Source: JAHBNG01 sp039028975 (GTDB lineage Bacteria; Chloroflexota; Anaerolineae; Caldilineales; Caldilineaceae). Taken from it: a stretch of DNA of 64,000 nt. Below the pieces are notes generated by a model. That model was not told the origin of the DNA. It searched no databases and saw only the letters and a list, made by a program, of their open reading frames with translations. The position numbers were made by a program, and so were the translations under genes. Below, piece by piece: positions 41,852 to 50,560 of the stretch. Within the stretch, counting starts at the first letter, position 1. Every line of letters begins with the position of its first letter. Location: positions 1 through 64,000 of the forward strand of contig JBCCHB010000012.1 of assembly GCA_039028975.1 (NCBI GenBank). The letters are read 5' to 3'.

Positions 41852-42448
41852 ATGCGACTATCAATTTTGACAGAAGGGTTAAGTTTCGTGCAGCGGCTGC
41901 AGCTAAGTCTAATGAAACGGCTTATTGGCCATGAAATAGGGCCGATTGCTATGCAATCATATCGACCCAACTTCTTTGGCCGCGCCTATAATGATTGTGT
42001 GGCAGAGGCACTGCGTAAGACAGAATTTTGGACAAAGGCAGAGGCAGAGTTACTGGGTGCTTTTGTCTCTAAGCAGAACCAGTGTAGCTACTGCTCGGGA
42101 GCGCATAAAGCGATTGCCGTGCGTGGGATGCCTGACGAGGTTGTTGACGCTGCACTGAATGATTGGCAAACCGCACCGCTCCGTGAGCAGCTAAAGCGTA
42201 CACTAGGTTTCCTACAGAAATTGACGGAAACGCCTGGAGAGATCAGCGCTGCGGATGTGGCACCCCTTCGTGACGCTAGGGTCAACGACCAAGGCATTCG
42301 AGAAGCAGTCTACATCTGCTTTGTCTTCTGCACCATCAATCGTCTGGCCGATGCATTTGAGTTTGAACAACCCACAGAATCAAGCTATCGGCGAATGGGC
42401 TTTACCCTCTATAATTTGGGGTATGACATGGCTGTGTTGCCAGGGTGA
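41852..42448 (+). CDS. AhpD/carboxymuconolactone decarboxylase-type peroxidase-like protein
   Basis: A 198-residue protein with the AhpD signature: KQNQCSYCSGAHKAIAVRG, containing the redox CxxC (about residues 80-83) and the proton-relay His four residues later. Relatives reduce peroxides or act as alkylhydroperoxidase partners. It follows the CxxC-less paralog by 26 bp with GAAAGGA before ATG 41852, so the pair is probably one operon. The physiological reductant cannot be inferred. Confidence 0.85.
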   Translation: MRLSILTEGLSFVQRLQLSLMKRLIGHEIGPIAMQSYRPNFFGRAYNDCVAEALRKTEFWTKAEAELLGAFVSKQNQCSYCSGAHKAIAVRGMPDEVVDAALNDWQTAPLREQLKRTLGFLQKLTETPGEISAADVAPLRDARVNDQGIREAVYICFVFCTINRLADAFEFEQPTESSYRRMGFTLYNLGYDMAVLPG

Positions 42449-42621
42449 GGATGGGATACGCTATCTATACTCTCACAGCGTGCGATAACCTTGTGAATTC
42501 ATTGTGCCTGATCGACGAAATCATAATCGGCAGTACAAATTAGTTTTTCATGGTTCAAGATGCACCACGGAGGATTTTCATCCTCCTGCCGATCCATCTG
42601 AATCCTTCTCCTATTTTCAGG

Positions 42622-42861
42622 TCAGAGTATATTCATAGAATAAATCATCCCTGGTTGGGGAAACGGGGATGATCTGTAAGCAGCACCGAAGGCATTCCGG
42701 CGATAATAGTAAGGTTGGTCATCTACACCACCATACAGACCGTTTGAAGGGCAGGACCATCCGGTGAATTCCGACATATCATAAATATAGAATCGAATCA
42801 GGTTCTGGATCAACTCATAATCCGAATCTTCCACTTCAACCAGTATGAATTCCATTTCCAT
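42622..42861 (-). pseudogene. Truncated GNAT acetyltransferase
   Basis: The frame encodes about 79 residues beginning MEMEFILVEV and including LIQNLIRFYIYDMSEFTGW, the N-terminal phrase of a GNAT family whose members are about 150-170 residues long. It stops before the acetyl-CoA loop, and no continuation is found in other frames downstream, so it is a broken gene. An ATG at 42891 would extend it by ten residues. Confidence 0.55.
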
Positions 42862-42927
42862 CTGAAGCCCTAGAAATTTATGCGCGAGCACCTACTTTGT
42901 TTAAATGTAGCCAAACGTGTTTGTCTT

Positions 42928-43668
42928 TTAAACGCGTAGCCCTCTGTGGATTTTTACCCTGACCATGTCGCATTCATCGCGCCATATTTGGTAGGCTTGG
43001 CCCTGCCCATAAACAGAAACTACCCCTTGTTCAACCTGAATGATCGTGTTCTCGTCAATGGCCCAACCGGTCGCTACCAGCCCGCTTTCAACAGCATGAA
43101 GTAAACGGGTCAATGTTCCCATTTGACTAGCGTGGACGTCAACCCCAAACGGTACGAGATCCAATCCGCTCTGCACAGTGACTTGATCAAGCCCTTCACC
43201 GGCACCCTGAAAGAGTATCTCGCGATCAACGCCATCCTTTGATGTTCTCCATCCACCTAGAATCGCTTGGTTGGCGGCAACGGCCGCGCCTGCCGATGTT
43301 CCGCCATATGGAATCTGATTCGTCTCAAGATAAGAGACCCATTGTGGGTCTGTACAAAGCAATTGATGATAAAGCGGTGTACTTCCGCCACAAACAAACA
43401 CGCCTGTAGGATTAATTTTCTCAAGCTGGCTCTTTTCTAGTGGTTGAGGGGGGCATAGTAGAATTGGGTGGATTCCCGAAATTGAAAGCTCTGTAGCTAA
43501 AAATATTTTCTCGTAATCACCATAACTTTGGCGCGCATCATCTTTGTTTTTTTCGACAACGATCAGGGCTAGATTGCAAACAGCATTTACGGTTGCAGCT
43601 CGAATAAATCGTCCTATTGTGTTCGTTCTGAAATCGGGATGATCACCACCACCGTGTAGAAATATCAT
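42928..43668 (-). CDS. Peptidase S51 family protein (dipeptidase E/cyanophycinase-like)
   Basis: A 246-residue cytoplasmic serine peptidase-like protein. The S51 nucleophile elbow GGTSAGAAV is present (Ser about 125), preceded by VFVCGGSTPLYHQLL, and His in DVHASQMGTL fits the triad. Relatives cleave Asp-containing dipeptides or cyanophycin; the specificity is not evident. ATG 43668 with AGGAG upstream is chosen; a longer frame from 43719 lacks such a signal. Confidence 0.82.
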   Translation of the reverse strand: MIFLHGGGDHPDFRTNTIGRFIRAATVNAVCNLALIVVEKNKDDARQSYGDYEKIFLATELSISGIHPILLCPPQPLEKSQLEKINPTGVFVCGGSTPLYHQLLCTDPQWVSYLETNQIPYGGTSAGAAVAANQAILGGWRTSKDGVDREILFQGAGEGLDQVTVQSGLDLVPFGVDVHASQMGTLTRLLHAVESGLVATGWAIDENTIIQVEQGVVSVYGQGQAYQIWRDECDMVRVKIHRGLRV

Positions 43669-43889
43669 TTTCCATTCTCCTGTTTGCTGTGCCGTAAGTC
43701 GAGTAAATAATCTCGCCACTCATGGACTTCTAGAGATGTGACCCTATGTATGAGGTGATTATTTTGTCGTAATTTTCGCCATATCTAAATAAGCTCAAGG
43801 AAACCTTTAAGTGCACTCTGCTTGTCATATAAAGGGGCCAACTTGTTGCCTCCATTCAATCTTATTGTGATGTCCCGAACCAGTATGAC

Positions 43890-44870
43890 TCAAGTGGCGG
43901 GGACACCAAACCGAACCAGAACATGCCACAGACACTTTAACTCCTGGAGGACCTCGCCATAAGTCCCTCGGTCTTCCCAATCATTAGGATTCGTCTCAAG
44001 GTTGGCCGCGGCTTGCCCAATCATGAACGCGTCTATGAAATCAGTGTTGGTAATACGTTCAGCTAAGGAAGGCATACTTGGGCCACGGAAGTCCTCGGGG
44101 ACTTCAGAAATGGGGAGTCGGTATCCTTGATGCCAGTGTAAATCCAAACCGAACTTTTCACAAAGCTCTTCAAGTTGATCGCCAACTGATTCGCCTCGAA
44201 AGCTCGGATCGGCTACAAGTAGTTCGGCATCTTCATTCAACTGGATGTCGCCATGAATCTGGGCTTCTATATAGTGATTTAAATTTCGTCCCATTGGCGA
44301 TGAAATATGCTCTATAAAAGGCCTTTCAAGGTTGGAAATAAGATGATCAATGAGATCTGGAGGGGAAACTTGATGACGACCTAGCGAGAAACTGCGCTCG
44401 AAGCATTCTGTCATCAAGGCTGCAAATATTGGCTCAAAATATTGAAGGGTGCCTTTTTCAGGTGGATTTCGATGTGAGTCCATGTAGGTAAATGTGCACC
44501 GAGCGGAAGCGCTAGGTGCCAACAATACAAAACAGGACCCGTAACGCGGGCAAGGTCCGTCCGGATAAAGCATGAGATGAAGCGCCCCGTACTTGGGCCG
44601 CTCGGAGAGATTGGCTTGATGTTTACTGAACGCTCCACCAAATAGAGTATCTTCCCATCCTGCCCTTTCCCCCTCGACAATGGGGTCTAACTTTCCATTT
44701 GATAGGTGCGTTTCAAATTGATTCTTATAGCGCCCATCCTCCAATAGAGACTGAACAACTGTCTTTCCAGATTGTGAGACTCTATCAGGGTTAAACTGCA
44801 GGCCGACCCTTGCGTGGTCTCGAATCTTCTGCTCGGCTGCGTCATACCTTTCATTGGAAAGATTCGACAT
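43890..44870 (-). CDS. DUF3626 protein, start uncertain
   Basis: Function unknown. The 326 residues from ATG 44870 contain the DUF3626 signature: LQFNPDRVSQSG, DGRYKNQFETHLSNG, GWEDTLFGGAF, RPKYGALHL, PRYGSCFVLL and CTFTYMDSHRNPP. The frame continues upstream without a stop and encodes SLTSSQKAAIQTIESYARKQ, which looks like the normal family N-terminus. The only well-placed ribosome binding site (AGGAGG) precedes a CTG at 44972, which would give 360 residues. Upstream frames and DNA have a different flavour from neighbours. Confidence 0.75.
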   Translation of the reverse strand: MSNLSNERYDAAEQKIRDHARVGLQFNPDRVSQSGKTVVQSLLEDGRYKNQFETHLSNGKLDPIVEGERAGWEDTLFGGAFSKHQANLSERPKYGALHLMLYPDGPCPRYGSCFVLLAPSASARCTFTYMDSHRNPPEKGTLQYFEPIFAALMTECFERSFSLGRHQVSPPDLIDHLISNLERPFIEHISSPMGRNLNHYIEAQIHGDIQLNEDAELLVADPSFRGESVGDQLEELCEKFGLDLHWHQGYRLPISEVPEDFRGPSMPSLAERITNTDFIDAFMIGQAAANLETNPNDWEDRGTYGEVLQELKCLWHVLVRFGVPAT

Positions 44871-44989
44871 GGCTAATACGTTGGGAAGCTCGAATTCGCC
44901 GATGGTAGTTTGCTTCCGAGCATAGCTTTCGATGGTTTGAATTGCAGCCTTCTGTGAGGATGTGAGGCTCAGACTATCCTCCTAGAGTC

Positions 44990-45639
44990 ATTGTATTTAG
45001 GGGCATAGCGCAAAACTCTGCCGGCAAGCGACCACTGAATCCGTGAATACCATAAACCGAACCAATTTTGTCAAATTGCATGCAGCCACACTGATGCCGA
45101 GAATCCTACGCACCGACTTGGACCATCGAACGTCACAAACTACCAAAGAGAGCACGGGAAACCGCGCCCTTAAACCCAAGAACTGAGCTTGCCTTTAGCA
45201 GGTTCGACATCATCACGAGCAAGATCACACCACGCTTATGGCAAGCGGCACCGACGAAATCAGATCGCCATGTGGAGCAAAAAGTCCCCATGAAGCTGGC
45301 TGCGATGCCAGAAAGTTCGCCCTCGCCAACCGTCAGCACGACGCAAAAGTTGGCGGCGGGCCACACCGAAGCCGAACAGATGGCCCTGCGCACTTCACTA
45401 TCGAGATCGCCTTGCCAATGCGTCGTAAGATCCGCTGCCCCGAAGGCGGGGCACAACAAACAAATTTGGGTAACCCGATGCCGAGAAGCTCACTGACTGA
45501 CAGCACCACGAACTCCAAAACTAACCAGCTCGAGCGTTCAGGCATTTTGGGATGACACAACATCACTGAAGATGCAACACCGCCAAGCCCCGTGAAGTCA
45601 ATAACTGGGAATCGGAAACATCAGGAACGGGGCAAATTC
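44990..45639. other. 650-bp gene-poor segment of different composition
   Basis: Between the DUF3626 gene and the XisI remnant I can support no gene. Several overlapping frames of about 100 codons on both strands have no recognisable fold, and no ribosome binding sites are convincing. The part 45200-45560 looks GC-richer than its surroundings and is followed by IS and XisI debris, so it is probably imported or decayed DNA. Confidence 0.45.
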
Positions 45640-45894
45640 TTATTCAGGGCGAACAATAGGCTGAAACCCCAATACAATATGCTCTTTGGGAATGCCAAGT
45701 GCCACTAAGTCCTCAGCAACTAGCTGATCGGTGAGATTCTGCTGGAGCCAAATTTTGTTTTCTCTAATATCGACATGAATCGCCACACCATACACGCGTC
45801 GTTCATTATCCCAACCGACATTGACCAACTGGTAGTGATCCCCTTTCTTATCTGCAACCAATGCTGAAGGACCATAAAGAAAAGTGTGAGACAA
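45640..45894 (-). pseudogene. XisI-like protein lacking its N-terminus
   Basis: The residues GDHYQLVNVGWDNERRVYGV, AIHVDIRENKIWLQQNLTDQ and LVALGIPKEHIVLGFQP are the core of XisI, a small protein first described in heterocyst fdxN-element excision and often found next to XisH (a PD-(D/E)XK nuclease-like partner). XisI is normally about 110 residues; here the first 25-30 are replaced by sequence from a transposase remnant. No xisH is present. Confidence 0.7.
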
Positions 45895-45983
45895 CTCTGC
45901 TCATTAGGGAAAGCGCCGATTTCATCGGATTTGGCAGGAAAATGCCAGAAGAAGCGCTCAAGCAAGTTGGTGGTGCGCCTCAT
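45880..45983 (-). pseudogene. C-terminal fragment of an IS256-like transposase
   Basis: A frame starting MRRTTNLLERFFWHFPAK and continuing with IGAFPNEQSCLTLFFMVLQ matches the conserved C-terminal end of IS256/Mutator transposases (RTTNLLER, then FPNE.SCL). Only about 35 residues remain, abutting the pyrB stop codon on one side and the shortened XisI on the other. Confidence 0.6.
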
Positions 45984-46933
45984 GCTTGACCCAGGACTCC
46001 GGCCAATAACGCCATGCGGACGTACATGCCATTGCGCATTTGACGGAAATAGGCAGCCCTGGGATCGGTGTCAACCGTGTAGCTGATTTCATTGATGCGT
46101 GGCAGGGGATGCATAATAATCATCTTCTCTTTCGCCCGCGACATCAATTCATCATCCACCACATATTGATCCTTAACCCGATCATATTCGGCCAGGTCGG
46201 TAAAGCGCTCCTTTTGAACCCTGGTAATGTATAGAACATCTACCTCTCCAATGATCTCCTGGATATCCTCAATTTTATGGTAGGGTTGGCTCTTCTTCTG
46301 TTCTGATGCTTTTTGCCTAACCAGATTGAGTACATCGTCAGGCATTTGCAGAATATCTGGGCTAACGAAGGTGAAGTCAACGTCATAGTTAAGGAGTAAT
46401 TTGGTCAGGCTGTGGACTGTACGACCGTACTTGAGATCACCAACCAGCGCAATTTTGAGTCCATTCACCTGGCCCAGGGCTTCTTGAATTGTAAATAGAT
46501 CGAGGAGGGCTTGGGTTGGATGTTCTCCTATGCCGTCTCCAGCGTTGATTACCGGAATTTGTGCGTAGTGTGCAGCTGTGGCTGCTGATCCAACCTCTGG
46601 ATGCCGAATCACGATTACATCTGAATAACACTCAATTGTTCGCACCGTGTCGGGCAAACTCTCGCCTTTGGTTACCGAACTGTACTGTACATTGTTAATG
46701 GGAATGACCTGGCCGCCCAATCGCATCATGGCGGCCATGAAGCTTGATGAGGTTCGGGTACTGGGTTCATAGAACAGATTGGTCAGAATCTTGCCCTGGA
46801 GTAGCTCCGCGCTGCCAAACCGTTCCACCATTACTTTCATTTCCGATGCAACGGAGAAGACATATTCAAGAAGACCATGATTAAATTGAGCGACACTAAT
46901 GATATCTTGTCCATGAAGGCTATTTGAGTACAC
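45980..46933 (-). CDS. pyrB: Aspartate carbamoyltransferase catalytic subunit
   Basis: PyrB condenses carbamoyl phosphate and aspartate, the first committed step of pyrimidine synthesis. The 317-residue protein has the carbamoyl phosphate loop FYEPSTRTSSSF, the conserved HPTQALLDLFTI, VGDLKYGRTVHSL and MHPLPRINEI motifs. The start is GTG 46933 with AAGGAA just upstream. No regulatory subunit gene pyrI lies nearby; pyrC is 1.4 kb upstream on the same strand but separated by another gene and palindromes. A single family 2 arm (46945-46974) lies 11 nt before the start codon, and the gene ends exactly against transposase debris. Confidence 0.95.
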   Translation of the reverse strand: MYSNSLHGQDIISVAQFNHGLLEYVFSVASEMKVMVERFGSAELLQGKILTNLFYEPSTRTSSSFMAAMMRLGGQVIPINNVQYSSVTKGESLPDTVRTIECYSDVIVIRHPEVGSAATAAHYAQIPVINAGDGIGEHPTQALLDLFTIQEALGQVNGLKIALVGDLKYGRTVHSLTKLLLNYDVDFTFVSPDILQMPDDVLNLVRQKASEQKKSQPYHKIEDIQEIIGEVDVLYITRVQKERFTDLAEYDRVKDQYVVDDELMSRAKEKMIIMHPLPRINEISYTVDTDPRAAYFRQMRNGMYVRMALLAGVLGQA

Positions 46934-46944
46934 GTTCGATTCCT

Positions 46945-46974
46945 TTTATGGGCTGCCAGAAAAATTTCGTCCCG
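46945..46974 (-). repeat. Family 2 box (single arm) before pyrB
   Basis: Read on the minus strand: CGGGACGAAATTTTTC followed by TGGCAGCCCATAAAA. It matches the right arm of the family 2 palindromes and points towards pyrB, whose GTG is 11 nt further. The partner arm is missing. Between it and the next gene lie only the family 1 copy D and unassigned bases. Confidence 0.6.
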
Positions 46975-47071
46975 ATTTTTGTGAGGTTCAGCCTAAAGGA
47001 ATCCAACCTTGAGAAGATCCCCGTCTTCACGGAAACGAACTTTATCGGGTCATCTGTAGGGTAGAGATTAT

Positions 47072-47152
47072 TATACTGCGGTCTGAAAACCGTAGCTTGC
47101 CAACCTTCGTAGAACTGCGGAAACCTACGGTTTTCAATTGGAACTGAGCATA
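47072..47152 (-). repeat. Family 1 palindromic repeat, copy D
   Basis: An 81-bp copy in reverse orientation, from TATACTGCGGTC to AACTGAGCATA. The arms pair as GAAAACCGTAG with CTACGGTTTTC. It lies upstream of pyrB and downstream of the gene at 47212. Confidence 0.68.
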
Positions 47153-47211
47153 GGAGAAGCGCGCAGAGGACTATACCACAAAAATATCAAATCGAATATA
47201 TTCTGTACTGA

Positions 47212-47790
47212 TTATCGGCCAAAAAACAAAACTGATTTTGGCCCGCTAACAATAACCAATATAGCATCCCCCTCATGGGGACGCCACGAGTCCCCACTAC
47301 CTAAAGCATAGTAAAGCCTTTCATCACAACCCGTTTGTCCATTAAGAACCTGGCTGACAATCTCAACCTGCCATGGCTCGACCGGTACGTCAGGTGCGTA
47401 GAATGGTGTCGTCTCTCGATCTAGTAGAAGCTCCCGATTCCACCCTGCCCGAAGCCTATTCAACGCCACGCATGCCAATGGTTCCATAGCAAAAGATCCT
47501 TCGCCAGCAAGCCGCATGGCTAATCGTTCGGTGTAATCGTCTTGCTCAGCTTGTGCTTGTTTCACTGTGGTGATGACGCCTATAAAAAGTATAATTGCAA
47601 TTAGGAGTAGGATTTGATTCCAAATGTACTTTGACGTAATAATCTGATGAACTTCTCGAGCTTGCCTAGCTCTGCTCTTTGTTCTGTTTATATACTGAGT
47701 TCGATTGCTGGTACTTACATCATAACAAATTTTCATCCTGATGGATTCGCTCTGTAGAGCTGATTCTTTGGATAAAATATCCCAATTCAT
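47212..47790 (-). CDS. Membrane-anchored protein, possibly SleB-like cell-wall hydrolase
   Basis: A 192-residue protein with a basic cytoplasmic N-terminus, one membrane helix (about 58-76, ILLLIAIILFIGVITTV) and an external domain of about 110 residues. The phrases LAMRLAGEGSFAMEPLACVALNRL and IVSQVLNGQTGCDERLYYALGSGDSW resemble the layout of SleB/cell-wall-hydrolase domains (Glu near the start, VxLNR, then F and D motifs), but the match is loose and the second half short. I would treat the function as unknown with this as the best lead. Confidence 0.55.
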   Translation of the reverse strand: MNWDILSKESALQSESIRMKICYDVSTSNRTQYINRTKSRARQAREVHQIITSKYIWNQILLLIAIILFIGVITTVKQAQAEQDDYTERLAMRLAGEGSFAMEPLACVALNRLRAGWNRELLLDRETTPFYAPDVPVEPWQVEIVSQVLNGQTGCDERLYYALGSGDSWRPHEGDAILVIVSGPKSVLFFGR

Positions 47791-48038
47791 ACGATCTGTA
47801 ATCCTTGTATTATACTGATTTGTTATTGTCCCTCGATCGCCATGTCATCCCCTCGGCATTACCCTGGGACGAGTCCAAGGACCAATTCAAGGCAGACCTA
47901 GGTGGAGAGAAGAATCTCCACTGACAAAGGCAATCTGCACCTTTTAGTGTATTAGGTGTTCGGTTAGGGTATTTTGGAAATGCAGGAAGTATGAGAAGTG
48001 GTATATTGAAGTTGGCGCGATCCTTCGCCAAGCGTCTG

Positions 48039-48165
48039 TATAGATAGCCAAAAAAGCTCTTGTTCTCGTGAAGACTGAACTTGCCCCATGAAGATGTTCT
48101 CTCTGTTCGAGGTTTCCCAGAGACATCGGACAAATACTAGAGTAAAACATTTCTGGCGAACTATA
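48039..48165. repeat. Decayed family 2 palindrome
   Basis: The left end is TATAGATAGCC followed by AAAAAAGCTCTTGTTC and the right end is CATTTCTGGCGAACTATA. The middle is longer than in other copies (127 bp in total). It is the only clear feature in the 569-bp gap before pyrC; no gene is supported there. Confidence 0.5.
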
Positions 48166-48359
48166 ACGGCCGCGCTGACGGAAGATCTTTCGCAATCTCC
48201 AAGGAAAATGTAGCAGGATATTGCTGAAAAGTCAATCAGATTTAGAAAATTGTAAGGGAATTGTAATAGAAGAGGTCACTGCTTGGAGCACCACAGGGCT
48301 ACGCTTACAGCACGCCTCGCGCCGTACGAGAACGCGCTTATCAAGCAGTTGCGATCGAC

Positions 48360-49481
48360 TCACCGTGCATACAAAACCGTTCCATAGCCTGGGCTGGCAA
48401 CGACTTTTTCACCATCGTAAACGACTTGACCTCGTAAGATCACCCGAGTAACCTTTCCTCGAACTGTCATCCCCGCAAAGGGTGTCCACCCCGATTGGGT
48501 AATCATCTGGTTATCGCTCAGTTCCACGGATTGATCGACATCTACTTCGACTTCGGTCTCTAATTGATTCGGGATTCCATAGATCTCTTTGGGCCGAGTA
48601 TAGCAACGGTGGAGAATATCATCCTGGGTCAGCCTGCCTTCCTGAACCAATGTGATCAAGAGCGGTAGCATAGTTTCCACGCCAGGGACGCCAGGTGTCC
48701 CTTCGGGTTTATTCTTTTCTTCCATAGTATGGGGAGCATGATCAGTCGCGAAGATGTCGACTACATCCAGATTCTCCCATAAGGCAACCACATCATCAGG
48801 TGTAGCCAAGCGTGGACGCATATCCCCTCGTACGCCAAGCTGAGGGAGCGTATCCGCGCTCAGTAAAAGGTGGTGGGGTGTCACTTCACACGTGACAGGC
48901 AGTCCACACTCTTTGGCTTTGCGGATTAGCTCGATTTCACTGCGGCGAGATACATGAACAATGTGGAGAGGCACAGCATAGAGCTGAGAAAGATTGAGAC
49001 AGACAGGCAGCATCATATCTTCTGCATGGACAGCAATGGGCCCAATACCTTGTGGCTGGTCCGCGCTGCGGTAGCCGCTCTGCTCTGCCTTCTCTGCCCA
49101 AGTCCGGAAGAAGCCATGCATGAGTCCTAACTCATCAATGCGTAAGCTCCCAAAGGTTTCGCTCACATAGATTTTGAGTCCGCATGCCTGAGTAGCAACA
49201 GGGAGATAGGCGTCATCCGGAGAATCAGTTGGGTGATCCGATGTAGCACCGACAAAGAGGCCCACATCGCAGACTGCCTTTGAATCAGCTAACGCTCTCT
49301 TTTCTGTCAGTCGTTCTGGTGTGTCTGTGGGCGGGCTGGTATTAGGCATATCGAGTACAGTGGTCATGCCACCTGCAAGAGCCGCGCATGTTCCCGTGTA
49401 AAAGTCTTCTTTATGGGTATACCCCGGTTCACGCAGGTGTACGTGGGCATCGATCAGGCCGGGTAATTTGATGGTTGCCAT
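48360..49481 (-). CDS. pyrC: Dihydroorotase
   Basis: PyrC closes carbamoyl aspartate to dihydroorotate, the step after PyrB. The 373-residue metalloenzyme has the binuclear zinc start LPGLIDAHVHLREPGYTHKE, conserved DMPNT, HAED, HIVHVS, CEVTPHHLLL and FATDHAPHT motifs, and resembles the dihydroorotase domain of CAD. It is started at ATG 49481 because homologous sequence begins there; the frame stays open 74 codons further through a low-complexity NRPTDQPT repeat that is unlikely to be coding. That repeat is an 8-bp microsatellite directly before the gene. No strong Shine-Dalgarno is visible. Confidence 0.9.
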   Translation of the reverse strand: MATIKLPGLIDAHVHLREPGYTHKEDFYTGTCAALAGGMTTVLDMPNTSPPTDTPERLTEKRALADSKAVCDVGLFVGATSDHPTDSPDDAYLPVATQACGLKIYVSETFGSLRIDELGLMHGFFRTWAEKAEQSGYRSADQPQGIGPIAVHAEDMMLPVCLNLSQLYAVPLHIVHVSRRSEIELIRKAKECGLPVTCEVTPHHLLLSADTLPQLGVRGDMRPRLATPDDVVALWENLDVVDIFATDHAPHTMEEKNKPEGTPGVPGVETMLPLLITLVQEGRLTQDDILHRCYTRPKEIYGIPNQLETEVEVDVDQSVELSDNQMITQSGWTPFAGMTVRGKVTRVILRGQVVYDGEKVVASPGYGTVLYAR

Positions 49482-49490
49482 AGTTTCGTC

Positions 49491-49564
49491 GGTTGGTCGG
49501 TTGGTCGGTTGGTCGGTTGGTCGGTTGGTCGGTCGGTTGGTCGGTTGGTCGGTTGGTCGGTTGG
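49491..49564. repeat. 8-bp microsatellite (GGTTGGTC)n before pyrC
   Basis: Seventy-four bases consist of eight full GGTTGGTC units, one half unit and one incomplete unit. It ends 10 bp before the predicted pyrC start codon. Since the unit is not a multiple of three, changes in number would shift any reading frame through it and would also move upstream signals relative to the gene. Confidence 0.9.
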
Positions 49565-49629
49565 AGGCTGTCAATGATGAGATTTCTACTAACGACAGGC
49601 AAACTGACCGCGGATCAATCGACCCTTCT

Positions 49630-50514
49630 CTACTCACTGCGGTGTCCAACGAACCCCCGGGGATTCTCAAAGGCATCCACCCAGAGACGGCACCACTCAT
49701 CATAGCGATTCATTACACTATTTGGATTCTGCTCAGAGCGCACCACGAAATCAGGGTGAGCGGTTCGTCCTGTGTGGTGACCGGTCGTCTGATAGCGCAG
49801 ATCAAGAGACCAGCGGCATTTATTTGAGTTGTTGGGGGTGGAGCGGTGGGGCGTATATTTGCTCATAAAAATGACATCACCCTTACGACAGGCTAGGGTG
49901 ACCGGTTCCGGCTCGGGCATCAACTCGGGATCAATGGCCGTGCCTAACGCTTTGATATGTCGTCGATAGCCTTCTTTATGGACACCAGGAATTACCTTGA
50001 GGCAACCCATCTCTTCCGTTGCGTCACCAAGGGGCATCCAGCAGGTAATGACCGTTGACTCTTCTGATTCAGGCATCATCACGCCAGCGTCCTGGTGCCA
50101 AGGCACCACATGGAAAGAGGGACCTGTGTGGGGCTCAAACTCGCTAGGCGGCTTAGCCCGAACATGTTGAATTGGGTTGCAGGTAATCTCAGGTCCGGTC
50201 AATCCCTCTACTGCGTCCAGGAGATTTGAATTATGCAAGAATTCAAACATGGCCTGTCCCCGCTGTTGCATAATGTCCATGCCGTGGCTAATTTCATTTG
50301 ACTGACCAAATAAATAACCATAACGCTGGTCAAAGGACAACCCTTCGTAGAGTTTATCAATTTTGCCTTCTAATTTGAGTTGATTGGCACGAGCATCGAT
50401 CCACTCTTCCAATTCATCGATGACGGGCTGTAGATCGGCTGCATTTAAGACACCTTGGGCTAGAATGACACCATTTGAGTCAAATTCTTGAATCTGTTCT
50501 TGGCTTAACTTCAC
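49630..50514 (-). CDS. Phytanoyl-CoA dioxygenase (PhyH) family oxygenase
   Basis: A 294-residue Fe(II)/2-oxoglutarate dioxygenase. Metal ligands are visible: WHQDAG (His, Asp; about 140) and a distal His in TPHRSTPN, with the oxoglutarate-binding Arg in CRWSLDLRY. PhyH members hydroxylate diverse small molecules and antibiotic precursors; the substrate here is unknown. It lies between pyrC and a nucleoside deaminase gene on the same strand, and 46 bp separate it from the latter, so the two could be co-transcribed. No Shine-Dalgarno stands out except GGAG near the start. Confidence 0.88.
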   Translation of the reverse strand: MKLSQEQIQEFDSNGVILAQGVLNAADLQPVIDELEEWIDARANQLKLEGKIDKLYEGLSFDQRYGYLFGQSNEISHGMDIMQQRGQAMFEFLHNSNLLDAVEGLTGPEITCNPIQHVRAKPPSEFEPHTGPSFHVVPWHQDAGVMMPESEESTVITCWMPLGDATEEMGCLKVIPGVHKEGYRRHIKALGTAIDPELMPEPEPVTLACRKGDVIFMSKYTPHRSTPNNSNKCRWSLDLRYQTTGHHTGRTAHPDFVVRSEQNPNSVMNRYDEWCRLWVDAFENPRGFVGHRSE

Positions 50515-50560
50515 GCTGATTATCTCCTGATATGGGGTAACGGTTTGAGCACAATCATTG

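Noticed and set aside
45133..45566. Open frames of about 100 codons on both strands
   Set aside because: No ribosome binding sites, no recognisable fold and mutual overlap; treated as non-coding or decayed DNA.
44990..45640. Integron gene cassettes
   Set aside because: No attC-like core sites or integrase gene could be identified.
49482..49703. 74-residue N-terminal extension of dihydroorotase
   Set aside because: It is made of the microsatellite translation and antisense to the 3' end of the PhyH gene frame; family similarity starts at ATG 49481.
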